Part shown: piece after piece, positions 35,922 through 47,000 of the stretch
Numbering within the stretch: position 1 is the first letter of the stretch
Layout: every line of letters begins with the position of its first letter
From: Tanytarsus gracilentus
Lineage: Eukaryota; Arthropoda; Insecta; Diptera; Chironomidae
NCBI GenBank assembly: GCA_038502055.1
Contig: JAXRKN010000043.1
Span: forward strand, 7,688,001-7,752,000
DNA length: 64,000 nucleotides
Direction of reading: 5' to 3'
Translations under genes and position numbers: made by a program
Notes under the pieces: generated by a model
The model's input: only the letters and a program-made list of their open reading frames with translations
Database searches by the model: none
What the model was told of the DNA's origin: nothing

Positions 35922-38630
35922 ACCTTGAGAAGGTGTCATGGTCAATTTTTAATTTTCCTGTCTGCTCAACCGAAGGTTAATGAATTTTGTCTAGCAATTA
36001 AACTTTATGTTAACTAAACAAACTGATTCGATAATTAACATTTTTGCATTGAAAATTTTAGTGATGAACAAATTTTCGCGGTTTTTTAACATCCTATGAC
36101 TTGACTTTATATCACATTCTGGACTTTTTCAAGGAAATTCCTTGATTATAAACAAGTTTGATCATCATGAGGTGATTACTTTTGGAAAGTTTTAAAAGTT
36201 AGGGACGTAAAACTTAAAAGGAAGAATGAATTTGCTGAATTTTAAATGTGTTCGTATTAATGAAGTCATTTCAAAAATTTAAATTATATTTAAGAATATT
36301 TTAATATGATTTTTTTTTTGCAAACTGATTAAACATATTTTACAAATTCCTCCCAATAGCCACATAAAGCAAGAGAGCGACAACCGGTTCAATCACAATC
36401 TGCTTTAAAGCGAAGAACTTTTAACATGTGATCTTTCTTTTGCACGAGAGATGACAAGCTCTAAGGTTTCAACCATTCAAATTTGTCTCCATGTGACTTT
36501 AAATCCAGCAAAAAAAATCACTTGAATATGATGACCTTAAAAGTTCGCATATGATCACTCTTACTAATCTTTCCTGACTCTCCAATCACATGAGTCAAAT
36601 CGAATGCCGAAATAGCTCTTGTCATTGTAATTTTTTTGAGGCTGCGATTCATCTTCAAAACTTTTATGTAAATTTCTCTTTTACACGAGATGAGATCAGA
36701 TATCGGCTCGCATATATTCGTGAAAGAATTGTCTTCATTTACAGTTACTAAGAGAGCCGCATTTTATATAAAAATTGGAAAGGAACCAGTTAGAGATTTT
36801 CATCATAAAATGTATCTGAAAATTATAAAAATTTATTTTCATGTGACACACATTCACTCATCACATTTTCGAATTAATTTTGTAAGAATCTCAATACACG
36901 TCGATAATGTTTATTTGCCTCCGCATACATCGATGTGGAATCCATATATCCGCACCTTTCTTAAATAAGTAAATCATAGACGATTTTGAGTAAACAAAGC
37001 TTTTTGAGCACATTTGTAGAAAAAAAACTCATCATAATTTTTTTAACCTTGAATTTTTGGAATTTTAACCCGTTTTTTTTTGTTTTTGTTAACAATGTAG
37101 TGCAAAAAGGGGTATTTATAAAATTGTTAATTATTTACCTCAATTTAGTTGCTAATTATAAAAATCTGAAAATAATTTTAAAAAATCTCTTCCATGAGTT
37201 TCAGTTTTGCTCTTTATACACGTCATAAATCATTCGCCTAAAGACGTCATTTCTGATTTAATAAATTACGATTCAACGTCATGACTTTTATATCTGTTAA
37301 CACCGTGTATACACTCTGAAAAGGTTAAAGTAAAAAATATCCAGGTGTCTAGCAAAAAATCGTCTTTTATTCTTTGAAAATTTTCTATTTTATTGCGTCA
37401 TGAAATTTTTTATCAACAACTACATAATGATATTAAAAGTTATATATTTTTGACATAAATAGAAAAGATATTTTTTTGTAAGGCACAAGAAGAAGCAATG
37501 CTTTTTAAAGCTCTTATGCACTATTTTAATGTAATCATCATAACAGAGAAGAAATGGAATTTGCTTAAGATTTTAGGAGAAAAGAACTTTTTATTCAAAT
37601 AATTAAATTTTGTGCAGATTATTTTAACCTTTCTTGCACAAATTAATTACAAATTCGAATATGCATTTTATTTTAATCGAATTAATTAAAACAACCAAAA
37701 TTGAGTGATCATCGTCAAAGTGTCACATTCACACGTATTTTTTTCTATCTTTCTATGAGTAATTCAATCATTTTGCTACTGGCCGATATTATGAGGGCAA
37801 ATTGCATTTTTACACGCTTCAGGCTGCAATTTAATTGAGCTCAAAATGCTTAAACAATTGGAAGCCCGTTAAGTTTAGAATGAAAAAATTATTTTTAAGT
37901 GGGAAATTAGCTTAAATTTATTACAATCAAAGCATTCACTTATTGTTATAAAATTTTCTTCAATTTCTTTGTCAATTTTTTTTCTTTGTCTGTTGCCTTC
38001 TGATGATAATGATGCATTTAGTTAATGATCAAATGTAATTGGCGTGAATTTTTTTCAGTGTGCTAATCATCTCATAAAAAAAGTGATAGTTAAATTTTTA
38101 TTTGCAAGGAAGACAATAATTCGTTAAAATCTTTTAATTCTCTGAATGAATAAATTTATTTTTCGAGTACACTTGATCGAGTATAGAGTTCGTTTTTAAG
38201 TTAATCTATTTATAATTTAATTATTGCCATGCCAATGTTTAAAGGACAAACTAGCTTTTATTAGTACGATAAAAAGTTTTAATGGAAAAGGAGATGTTAT
38301 TGGCGTTTGGAGATATGTTTAAAAATTTTGGAATTACTCGTATAAATTTATAAATGATCCAAAACAATTAAAACATCTTGTCGACAATATTTTAATTTCT
38401 TTTTGTTATACAATTCACTCACAAACCCCAAATATAAAGCAATAAAATTAAAATTATTCTAATTAATCTTCAAGATTAACGGACTATATTAAAGTTTCTC
38501 TTACCAAAACCAATTAATTAATATAAGTAATCAAAAATACTAACAATTCTCATCAACTTAGTTTAATTGTTGTCTTAGGTTCTCTCGACTCCCTATCGTC
38601 CAGATCATCGCCACCTCCTTTTCGATAAAA
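35922..38630. other. Intergenic AT-rich sequence before HMGS
   Basis: Short frames at 36690 and 36986 have no recognisable similarity. The right end should contain the HMGS 3' UTR. Nothing else supported. Confidence 0.5.
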
Positions 38631-40007
38631 TCATTCTCTCTTCTCATAAGTTCTCCTATGCATGTCGTCGACATATTTTAAATAGTAAGTACCCGGAAAC
38701 AGTCTTTCAATATCGCCGCTCGGCTCAAAACTTGTACGATGGGAATTGTGGACGCGCGTATCCATAAGCTCGGTAAATTCTTGAGGTGAAATTTTTATTC
38801 GCTGCTCGAGTAAGGGTTTGATGTGGGAAATATTGTTGAGCAATTTTTGTAGCTTCTCTGAATCGCTTGTTATTGAGATTGAGTACATTGTGGATGCAAG
38901 GCCGGAACCGTATGAAAAGACACCAATGTGACGTCCGTTGAGCTTACTCACATCACCGTCAACGCTAACGAGGAGTGACACGAGACCCGAATACACAGAC
39001 GGCGTGTACATATTTCCAACCTGATTGGCAAGGAAGAGCGAAGGCTTTGTTTTCTGATTGAACGTGTCCTTGGAGTGGTCCATGAAAATCTTCTCGACAT
39101 CACGATCAAAATACGTGTCCTCTAGCGTTATTGAATCGAATTTGTCGTAGAATGCTGGATATTTAACTTTCCTCTCCTCCGGGTCGGTTGTCATGAGGAA
39201 ATCGTTTAAGGCAATGCGAGCGACTGACTTTTGAACGAGCTTGCAGAAAGGTGTGTGAAAAATTACGGCGTCAAGTTCATTGAGACCAACTGTCTTAACC
39301 TGAGGATTTTCTTTCTGATATTTGCGGCAATAAAGCTGATAACAATTATCGAGTGCACTGAGATAGCACTGAATTGAGAGCTTCCCATCGACAACTGGAA
39401 ATTCTGATGTCAAGTCTGGCTTATAAAAATCATACGCATGCTTCATGTATGTTGATCGTACTCGACGATCAATAACTAGTGGTGCGTTTGGTCCCACGAG
39501 CATCGCCACAGCGCCAGCACCGCCAGTCGGTCGAGCAGAGCCCTTTGCATAAACGGCAATATCACCGCACACAACTAAAGCCAATCGTCCATCGTAGCTC
39601 GACGATTCAACCCAATTGAGCGCATTAAAAAGTGCAGCAGTTCCTCCATAACAAGCATTAGTCGTATCGATGCCTTCGAGGTCGGTTACGCCATGCGGCT
39701 CAAATAATTGCATCAGCACTGATTTGACACTTTTTGACTTATCAATTATTGTCTCAGTTCCCACTTCCAAATGTCCAATATCTTTCGGCTGAATATCATA
39801 GCGCTCGAGAAGTTTGCTGACAACGGTTAGACACAACGAATTAATGTCCTCACGATCCGTACAAAATCCCATTCGACTTTGACCCAATCCAATGGTATAT
39901 TTTCCGGCTGATGCTCCATCAAAAGCCTCGAGCTCAGTTTGATCAATAAAAAGTGAGGGAAAAACCAGCTCGATTCCAACTATTCCAACGTCAGATGGCC
40001 ACGACAT
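38631..40007 (-). CDS. Hmgs: Hydroxymethylglutaryl-CoA synthase
   Basis: Cytosolic HMG-CoA synthase condenses acetyl-CoA with acetoacetyl-CoA to HMG-CoA, the step before HMG-CoA reductase in the mevalonate pathway. In insects this feeds juvenile hormone, dolichol and prenylation rather than sterols. The single uninterrupted exon encodes 458 aa, normal for the cytosolic enzyme. Visible landmarks are the N-terminal DVGIVGIELVFPS; the general base Glu85 in EVGTETIIDKSKSVK; the nucleophile Cys119 in DTTNACYGGTAALFNA; His251 in IFHTPFCKLVQKS; and the C-terminal FSYGSGLASTMYS glycine loop and FPGTYYLKYVD. There is no extra N-terminal extension, so no mitochondrial presequence. The ATG at 40007 aligns with the family start. 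The gene stands alone, with 0.6-1 kb of non-coding sequence around it. Confidence 0.97.
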   Translation of the reverse strand: MSWPSDVGIVGIELVFPSLFIDQTELEAFDGASAGKYTIGLGQSRMGFCTDREDINSLCLTVVSKLLERYDIQPKDIGHLEVGTETIIDKSKSVKSVLMQLFEPHGVTDLEGIDTTNACYGGTAALFNALNWVESSSYDGRLALVVCGDIAVYAKGSARPTGGAGAVAMLVGPNAPLVIDRRVRSTYMKHAYDFYKPDLTSEFPVVDGKLSIQCYLSALDNCYQLYCRKYQKENPQVKTVGLNELDAVIFHTPFCKLVQKSVARIALNDFLMTTDPEERKVKYPAFYDKFDSITLEDTYFDRDVEKIFMDHSKDTFNQKTKPSLFLANQVGNMYTPSVYSGLVSLLVSVDGDVSKLNGRHIGVFSYGSGLASTMYSISITSDSEKLQKLLNNISHIKPLLEQRIKISPQEFTELMDTRVHNSHRTSFEPSGDIERLFPGTYYLKYVDDMHRRTYEKRE

Positions 40008-41140
40008 GATTTTATGATTCTTTAAAAAATAAAAAGGTAGATAGAGAGAAAGAGAGAGAATTAATGAGACGTCGTATATGCAGAGCTATGATTTTTAACT
40101 GGAAATCACACACACTCACGCACCACCCCAAGAAGAGTTGTACGTAAGAAAAGAAGGAGGAAAGAAATATTATTTAACTTTCTCTTTAAAGAGCGTTTTC
40201 ACACAGAGCTTACACACAATTCAACAGCACTTCCAGCGACTTACTTTCTTTTATATGGATCTTCTCTCGCAAATATTCTTTAGTTTTAATTTAGCACTTT
40301 TCTCTGCCTATTTCGAGTTAATTACTGATGATCTTTTTTGATTTTTAATTAAAACTTTATATACTTTGTGCTTAGCACGCGTGGAATTTAACTGTACAAT
40401 TTTTTAAGTGATTATTTAATAAATTTCGCAACATCCACATAAGCCGAATCTACGAATAGATTTTCTAGATAAGACTCAAATTAAAATCCTGTTTTCTTTT
40501 AGAATGAATTAGGTAATAGTCTAAACGCACTATAAACAGATGAGAGACCTCTCCACCGACTGACTTTGACGAAATATCAATTCAGACTGAGACTTGAAAT
40601 GTTAAAAATATTTTCTTTTACTCTCCTCACATTTTCTTTCATTCACAGTTATTGGAAAATATCATCGTCTTGGGATGTGTGAGCGCTGTGTATGACGAGA
40701 GTCTATAGGTTTGCTTTTTACGATTTCAACAAGTCCATGTGACTTTTTTTAAAAATATAAATGTGAGAGAAAAAATAATTTTATAGCGAAATGGAACAAA
40801 ATGAAAATGGAACTTTAGAAATTGAAGAAGAAGAAAACTTTTTTTGTGAAGCTTTAAAATTATTTTGACCACAGCATGAGCTGTTGATTCTCAATTTTTT
40901 TTGACATGACCTTTGGAATTTTCTTGAATCAGAAAGCTCTTTTTTTACATTTAATGACACAATGTCTTTTATTTACTCAATGAGGTGCGAAATTATACAA
41001 AAAGGATCAGATATATAGGTCTAAGAAAAATTAAAATATATAATCAGATAGTTCTGTTTGTAGAGGAAATTTAAAATAATTGAGAAAAACTTTTTCTTCT
41101 AAAGTAACCGCATTTTTGATATGTAAAGTTACAACTTTCA
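40008..41140. other. Region between HMGS and the CaaX-box protein
   Basis: It should hold the HMGS 5' UTR and promoter and the 3' UTR of the next gene. A 67-codon frame at 40138 is not convincing. No sterol-type regulatory motif was identified by eye. Confidence 0.5.
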
Positions 41141-42130
41141 TTACATAATTGAGCATGGTGATTTCTTGAGGGGCTTCACAATGATTTTTAACTCATTGTC
41201 ACCTTCTGTTGCTTCTTCTGCTGCATTCAAGTCGACTTCCTTTAGCTCACTGCTTGCGTTGAGTGACACTTCGGAGTCATTGAGAACATCGACGTTTATT
41301 TTCGGTGTACTTGCGATGTTGGCTCGCATGAATTTGTTTCTTAGCAACGACACGGGCGAGGTGAAATTGCTGAATAATGCACTTATATCCAAACGACTGC
41401 GCTTTGGACTTTCAACAACCTCGTCATCGATCGAATCGATAGCGCGACGTTTAGCTGGAGTTTCGATAATAGAATTTTCCAATTCTGATCCAATTGTTGC
41501 GTTCATTGAGTCATTTGCATTTTCAGGTGAGCGATACGAGAACTTTATTTCGTCAATTGGACGCGTTGATCGACGTCCACTAACACGACGCTCTGGCTTT
41601 GATGGCGTTTCCAATGTGACGTCGTTCGACATCTTTGTGCTTTGTTCCTCAGATGTTGAAATGGTCGAGAGATTGACAATTGTGCTGGCATTTTGAAGGC
41701 GTTCAGCACGCGTGAGACGCTTAATTGAAGGCAAATCTTGTTTAGGCGAAGCCTCTGGTGTGTAATCTTCAGCTGAAATTGCTTTCAAAATTTCCTCACT
41801 GATATCATCGATGGCCTCTGACTTCTTTGAAGTTTCACTTGTGTCTGAATCACGCGACTCACGCGGCTTACGACCTCTCTTTTTCTTCATCGGCGATGTT
41901 TCCTCTCCGGAAATTGGCTGCGACGGAGGCGGTAATTCTTGCTGCTGCTGTTCAACTACTACTTCCTCACGTCCCACTGGAATTGCAGTGAACTCGTCAT
42001 CAATAATTATTATATCCTTGTCTTTAGTGTGTCCGTTGGTTGATCCGTTGTGCTTCTTTGTTTTCTCGATCGATGCTGTGCTGTCAGATTTTTTCTTTAA
42101 AGCCAATTGTGAACGAGGAATTTGCGACAT
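41141..42130 (-). CDS. Predicted nuclear protein with AT-hook-like motif and C-terminal CaaX box (CSIM); kugelkern-like candidate
   Basis: The 329-residue frame in one coding exon begins right after a splice acceptor (TTTTTTAG|ATG), so a non-coding 5' exon must lie upstream; a good donor at 43548 marks a candidate. The protein is rich in Ser, Glu and Lys and mostly disordered. It has a basic KKKRGRKPRE segment (82-91) that looks like an AT-hook or nuclear signal, several SP/TP sites (TSP, ASP, ETPSKP, ETPAKRR, ESPKRSR), a hydrophobic SALFSNFTSPVSLLRNKF segment near 250, and the C-terminus KKSPCSIM. CSIM is a farnesylation box, the same four residues as in human prelamin A. Basic nuclear signals plus CaaX resemble dipteran Kugelkern/Charleston, a farnesylated nuclear-envelope protein, but I cannot confirm homology. 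It is divergent from Brr2. Confidence 0.6.
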   Translation of the reverse strand: MSQIPRSQLALKKKSDSTASIEKTKKHNGSTNGHTKDKDIIIIDDEFTAIPVGREEVVVEQQQQELPPPSQPISGEETSPMKKKRGRKPRESRDSDTSETSKKSEAIDDISEEILKAISAEDYTPEASPKQDLPSIKRLTRAERLQNASTIVNLSTISTSEEQSTKMSNDVTLETPSKPERRVSGRRSTRPIDEIKFSYRSPENANDSMNATIGSELENSIIETPAKRRAIDSIDDEVVESPKRSRLDISALFSNFTSPVSLLRNKFMRANIASTPKINVDVLNDSEVSLNASSELKEVDLNAAEEATEGDNELKIIVKPLKKSPCSIM

Positions 42131-43548
42131 CTAAAAAAGGTTAAATCATTAATTGAACCCCAAACTTTTTTGCTACTAACATAAAGAAAATTTCTTTATC
42201 GACTTTAAAAAATCTAGGTGTTGGTCCGCGATATTTCGAATTATTAAAATTCACCCCTAACAACGAATAATTTGGAAGCGCGCGAAATTTTTCTTCGTCC
42301 GATTATCTCTGATGTGTTTGTGAAAATTTAAAAATAAAACATTTAAATATGTATAAAAGAGAAGGAGAGAGATTCTAAAGCGAAACGAGAATGAGCGGCG
42401 CGACGGAGAGAAGAAACAAATTAACGCAACTAGTGAATTGTAAAATCAGCCGAGAATCATTGTGATAGTGGGGTGTATCAGAATGTTTTATAAAGAAATT
42501 TTTAAATTTAATTTTTTAAAAATAATAAGTAGAAAATTTTTTAAAATCAAGAAACTAATGAGTGAAATTTTATTTTTGAAACATAACTGTAAAATATGTT
42601 GAATTCCGGATCTGTTTGTAAAATAAAAATGGGCTTGCTCCCGCAACATCGATATGCGACAAAAATGTGCATTTGTTTAAAAACAAAAGCTTAAAAAAAA
42701 TAAGCACGAGACGACGCGAATGTGCATTGAAAACAATGAAATCAAATCAACCAAGTCGGAATGGTGATTTTATGTGACTCTATATATACTCGAACATATA
42801 TATAATTTAAAGAAGCGTTGCAATCATCTGATTGTGAGAATATATAGGGAATTTCGGTCAGAGAGATCGCATGCTATGTATCATGTTAATCGTCTTCATT
42901 CGTCGCTCATTTGTTTGAATCGAGAGAAAGAGAATTTACATTCATATTGAAGGCAATTTTTATGAAAAGCTAGTACCAGTTTTTTTTCTACCTGGAATGC
43001 TGAATATCCACTTGTTGCTGTATGTGGAGATCTCATAAAAGTACATTGGAAATCTATCAGTTCTTTGCGTATGTAAAACTTTCACTGCCTTACTCATCAT
43101 GATGATGATCGCCAGCATAAAAATTTTACTTATAAATTTTATCATTATTGCATCATTAAAATCGAGCATGAATCTCCAGAACAATTTGTTCAATTATACA
43201 TTTAGATCACTCACACATGCTCAAGTATATAGTATCCTTACTTATGTTGGTTCTTATGCTAAGCTAACTCACACAAACACTAATTTTGACGCTTGACTAA
43301 AAATATTTCGTTTGCGCTTTTATTTTTGGCAATAAGAAGCATACAATTTTTAGTTCTTTCTTCGCTTCACATATATATATATATTACAAATTCATGGCTA
43401 AATGTAATTTTCGGTGTGCGGATAGTTATAAATAAATAAGTTTACTAGAAAATAATTTCTTTTTTTCTGTCTCTCGGTGTGACAATTTTTATGAGTCGAT
43501 TTTAAATGATTTCTAGCACATTTTTTAAGTGAACTCCATGCTGCTTAC
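42131..43548 (-). other. Probable 5' UTR intron of the CaaX-box gene
   Basis: Inferred from the acceptor directly before the ATG at 42130 and a donor (AAAG|GTAAGCAG on the minus strand) at 43548. The interior is AT-rich with an (AT)n run at 43371-43383. Two 60-80 codon frames near 42960-43296 overlap on opposite strands and look fortuitous. Confidence 0.45.
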
Positions 43549-44014
43549 CTTTGATACACAACGTAGATTATTTTATTGTACAAAACGGGACTTGAATGAA
43601 CGTAATTAATTAAAATTTTATACAAAATTAATTTTCACACTTTTCTGTTAATGTTGGGGTGAATTTAAAATTTCAGATGTTTCATGCGTGAAACGGAATG
43701 GAAAGTGAACTTTTTGAATCGAAGATGAGAGACAAATAACGAATTGGAATTTTAGTAAATTTAAGCGTTGAAAAGGATAAAAAAATAATTAATTAGCTTA
43801 ATTAAATATTTTAAAGTTATTTAGAGATAGTTTTAATTAAATTTTAAGTTGTAACCGTCAAAAAATTTTAAAAGCCGGAAAACTTAGGGGGTTCAACAGT
43901 GAAACGAAAAAAACATTGAAAAACATAACGCGGCTGCAAAAAAACATTGAAATTAAAAAGTATTTGAAAAACTATAATTTTAACACTTTTTAGCCGCTAT
44001 AAATACATTTAATC
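43549..44014. promoter_or_regulatory. Divergent promoter region between the CaaX-box gene and Brr2
   Basis: If the 5' exon of the CaaX-box gene begins around 43549-43700, the two transcription starts are only some 300 bp apart. No TATA box is evident, as expected for housekeeping genes. Confidence 0.45.
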
Positions 44015-47000
44015 ATGGCTGATGCCGCTGCCCGACAACTTCAGTATGAATACAAATCGGTAATTAATGAAAATATAAATTTTCCAACATTACGACTTCA
44101 ATCGTTTTTTATTTTCTTCCAAATAGAATTCAAATTTGGTTCTTCAAGCTGATGTTCGGCTCATCGAGAGACCAAGACGCGATGAGGCGACGGGAGAAGT
44201 TATGACGCTTGTTGGCAAACTCGAAGGAACAAAAATGGGAGATCGAGCTCTAAGATCAAAGCCTGAAAAAGCTGAAGAGAGAAAAGCCAAGTATGTAAAC
44301 TAAAAAAGTTTTATTGAGATCCAGTGGAAGTAATTTTTTTTAATTTCTAGGCGACAGAAACGTGATGAACAACAGTATGACTTTAAGAGCATGCAAGGAT
44401 CAACTTTGCTATCGGAAGGAATAGATGAAATGGTCGGAATCATCTATCGGCCAAAGACTCAAGAGACAAGACAGACGTACGAAGTCCTTCTGAGCTTCAT
44501 TCAAGAGGCACTTGGTGATCAACCAAGAGACATTCTCTGTGGTGCTGCTGATGAAATTCTAGCGGTGCTTAAGAACGACAAGTTAAAAGATCGTGACAGA
44601 AAGAAGGAGATTGATGGACTACTCGGTACAGTTGCTGATGAAAGATTCGCATTGCTGGTAAATCTTGGCAAGAAAATCTCTGATTTTGGCGATAGTAGTA
44701 CACTGTCAAGTTTGGGAATTAGTGCCGTCGATCAGGAACAACTAGATGAGACGTATGGCATAAATGTTCAGTTCGAAGAGAGTGAAGAGGAAAGTATCGA
44801 AGACGACTATGGAGAAGTAAGAGATGAGGGTGACAACGAAGAGGGTGAAGAAGCTGTTGGCGATGGCATCATTCATTCAGAAAATCTTGGTGCCTCGGAA
44901 GCTGACAAAAAAGAAAAACCCATTCATCCACTTGATATCGATGCTTATTGGTTGCAGAGACGTTTAAGAGATTTCTTCGCCGATCCTCTTGTCTCGCAAG
45001 CAAAGGCCGATGAGGTATTGAATATATTGAAAAATTCCAACGACGAACGTGATTGCGAAAATCAAATGGTTCTCTTACTCGGCTATGACTGCTTTCAATT
45101 TATCAAGATTCTCAAGAAAAATCGTCAAATGATTCTCTATTGCACACTCCTTGCTAAATCACAATCGGAAAGCGAGCGAAGCCGTGTAAAAGAAGACATG
45201 AGAAATGATGCGCAGTTGCTGAAAATTCTCAAGCAAATTGAGACGGGCAAGGGAGAGGACATTGATGAATTTGAGGATAAGAGCAAGGTTAAAAAGCGGA
45301 GAACAGAAATTGGAGATGACGATGAAGACATGATGATGGAGGTGGATGAGAGTGGTAAAATGGACGGCACACGAAAAGTTTTGGAGCTCGATGATTTAGT
45401 TTTTACGCAAGGCTCTCATTTTATGGCTAACAAAAAGTGTCAACTACCGGACGGATCTTTTAGGAAGCAGAGAAAAGGCTATGAGGAAGTTCATGTGCCT
45501 GCACTGAAACCAAAACCATTCGATGAAAATGAAAAATTGATGCCAGTCGATAAGCTTCCAAAATATGTTCAGCCAGTTTTTGAAGGCTTCAAGACACTCA
45601 ATCGTATTCAGAGTAGATTGTGGAAGTGCTGCCTTGAAACAGACGAAAATGTTCTTCTTTGTGCCCCGACCGGCGCAGGTAAGACAAATGTAGCATTACT
45701 TACAATGATGCGCGAGATTGGAAAGCATATTAATGACGACGGAACGATTAATGTCGATGATTTTAAAATCATTTATGTCGCACCAATGAGATCACTCGTA
45801 CAGGAAATGGTTGGTAATTTTGGCAAACGTCTTGCTTCATACAACATTACAGTTTCTGAATTAACCGGAGATCATCAGCTTAGTCGCGAACAAATTGCAG
45901 CGACACAAATTATCGTATGCACCCCCGAGAAATGGGACATTATTACCAGAAAGGGAGGCGAAAAAACTTATACATCTCTCGTTAGATTGGTGATTATCGA
46001 TGAAATTCATTTATTGCACGATGAGCGTGGACCAATCTTAGAGAGTATTGTTGCGAGAACAATCAGAAATATTGAAACCACACAGGAGGAGGTTAGATTG
46101 GTTGGTTTATCCGCTACACTTCCCAATTATCAAGACGTCGCGACATTTTTACGCGTTTCACCCGAAAAAGGATTGTTCTATTTCGATAATAGTTTCCGTC
46201 CTGTGGCACTTCAACAGCAATACATTGGTGTTACTGAAAAGAAAGCTGTCAAACGATTCCAAATCATGTCCATGATCGTGTACGAAAAAATTATGGAAAA
46301 AGCGGGAAGACATCAAATTTTAGTTTTTGTGCACTCACGAAAGGAGACTGGCAAGACAGCGAGAGCGATTAGAGATATTTGCTTGGAGAAAGATACACTC
46401 GGAAGCTTCTTAAGTGAGGGATCGGCAAGTATGGAAGTTTTGAGGCAAGAAGCTGAACAAGTTAAAAATGCAGAGCTCAAAGATTTACTTCCATATGGCT
46501 TCGCTATTCATCACGCTGGAATGAACAGAATTGATCGTACACTCGTTGAGGATTTATTTGCCGATCGACACATTCAAGTTTTAGTTTCAACTGCAACTCT
46601 TGCTTGGGGTGTGAATCTTCCAGCTCACACTGTCATAATTAAGGGAACTCAAGTTTATAATCCTGAGAAAGGACGCTGGTGTGAATTGGGCGCTCTTGAT
46701 GTTCTTCAAATGCTTGGTCGTGCCGGTCGTCCACAATATGATACCAAGGGTGAAGGTATTTTAATTACAAATCACGGAGAGCTACAATACTATCTCTCAC
46801 TTCTCAATCAACAACTCCCAGTTGAGTCTCAAATGATTTCAAAGCTACCCGACATGCTAAACGCTGAAATTGTCCTTGGAACTATTCAGAATGTCAAAGA
46901 TGCCGTCAAATGGCTCGGCTACACTTACCTCTACATTAGAATGATGCGTCAGCCAACACTCTATGGTGTGTCGTTTGATAAACTCAAAGATGATCCCGTT

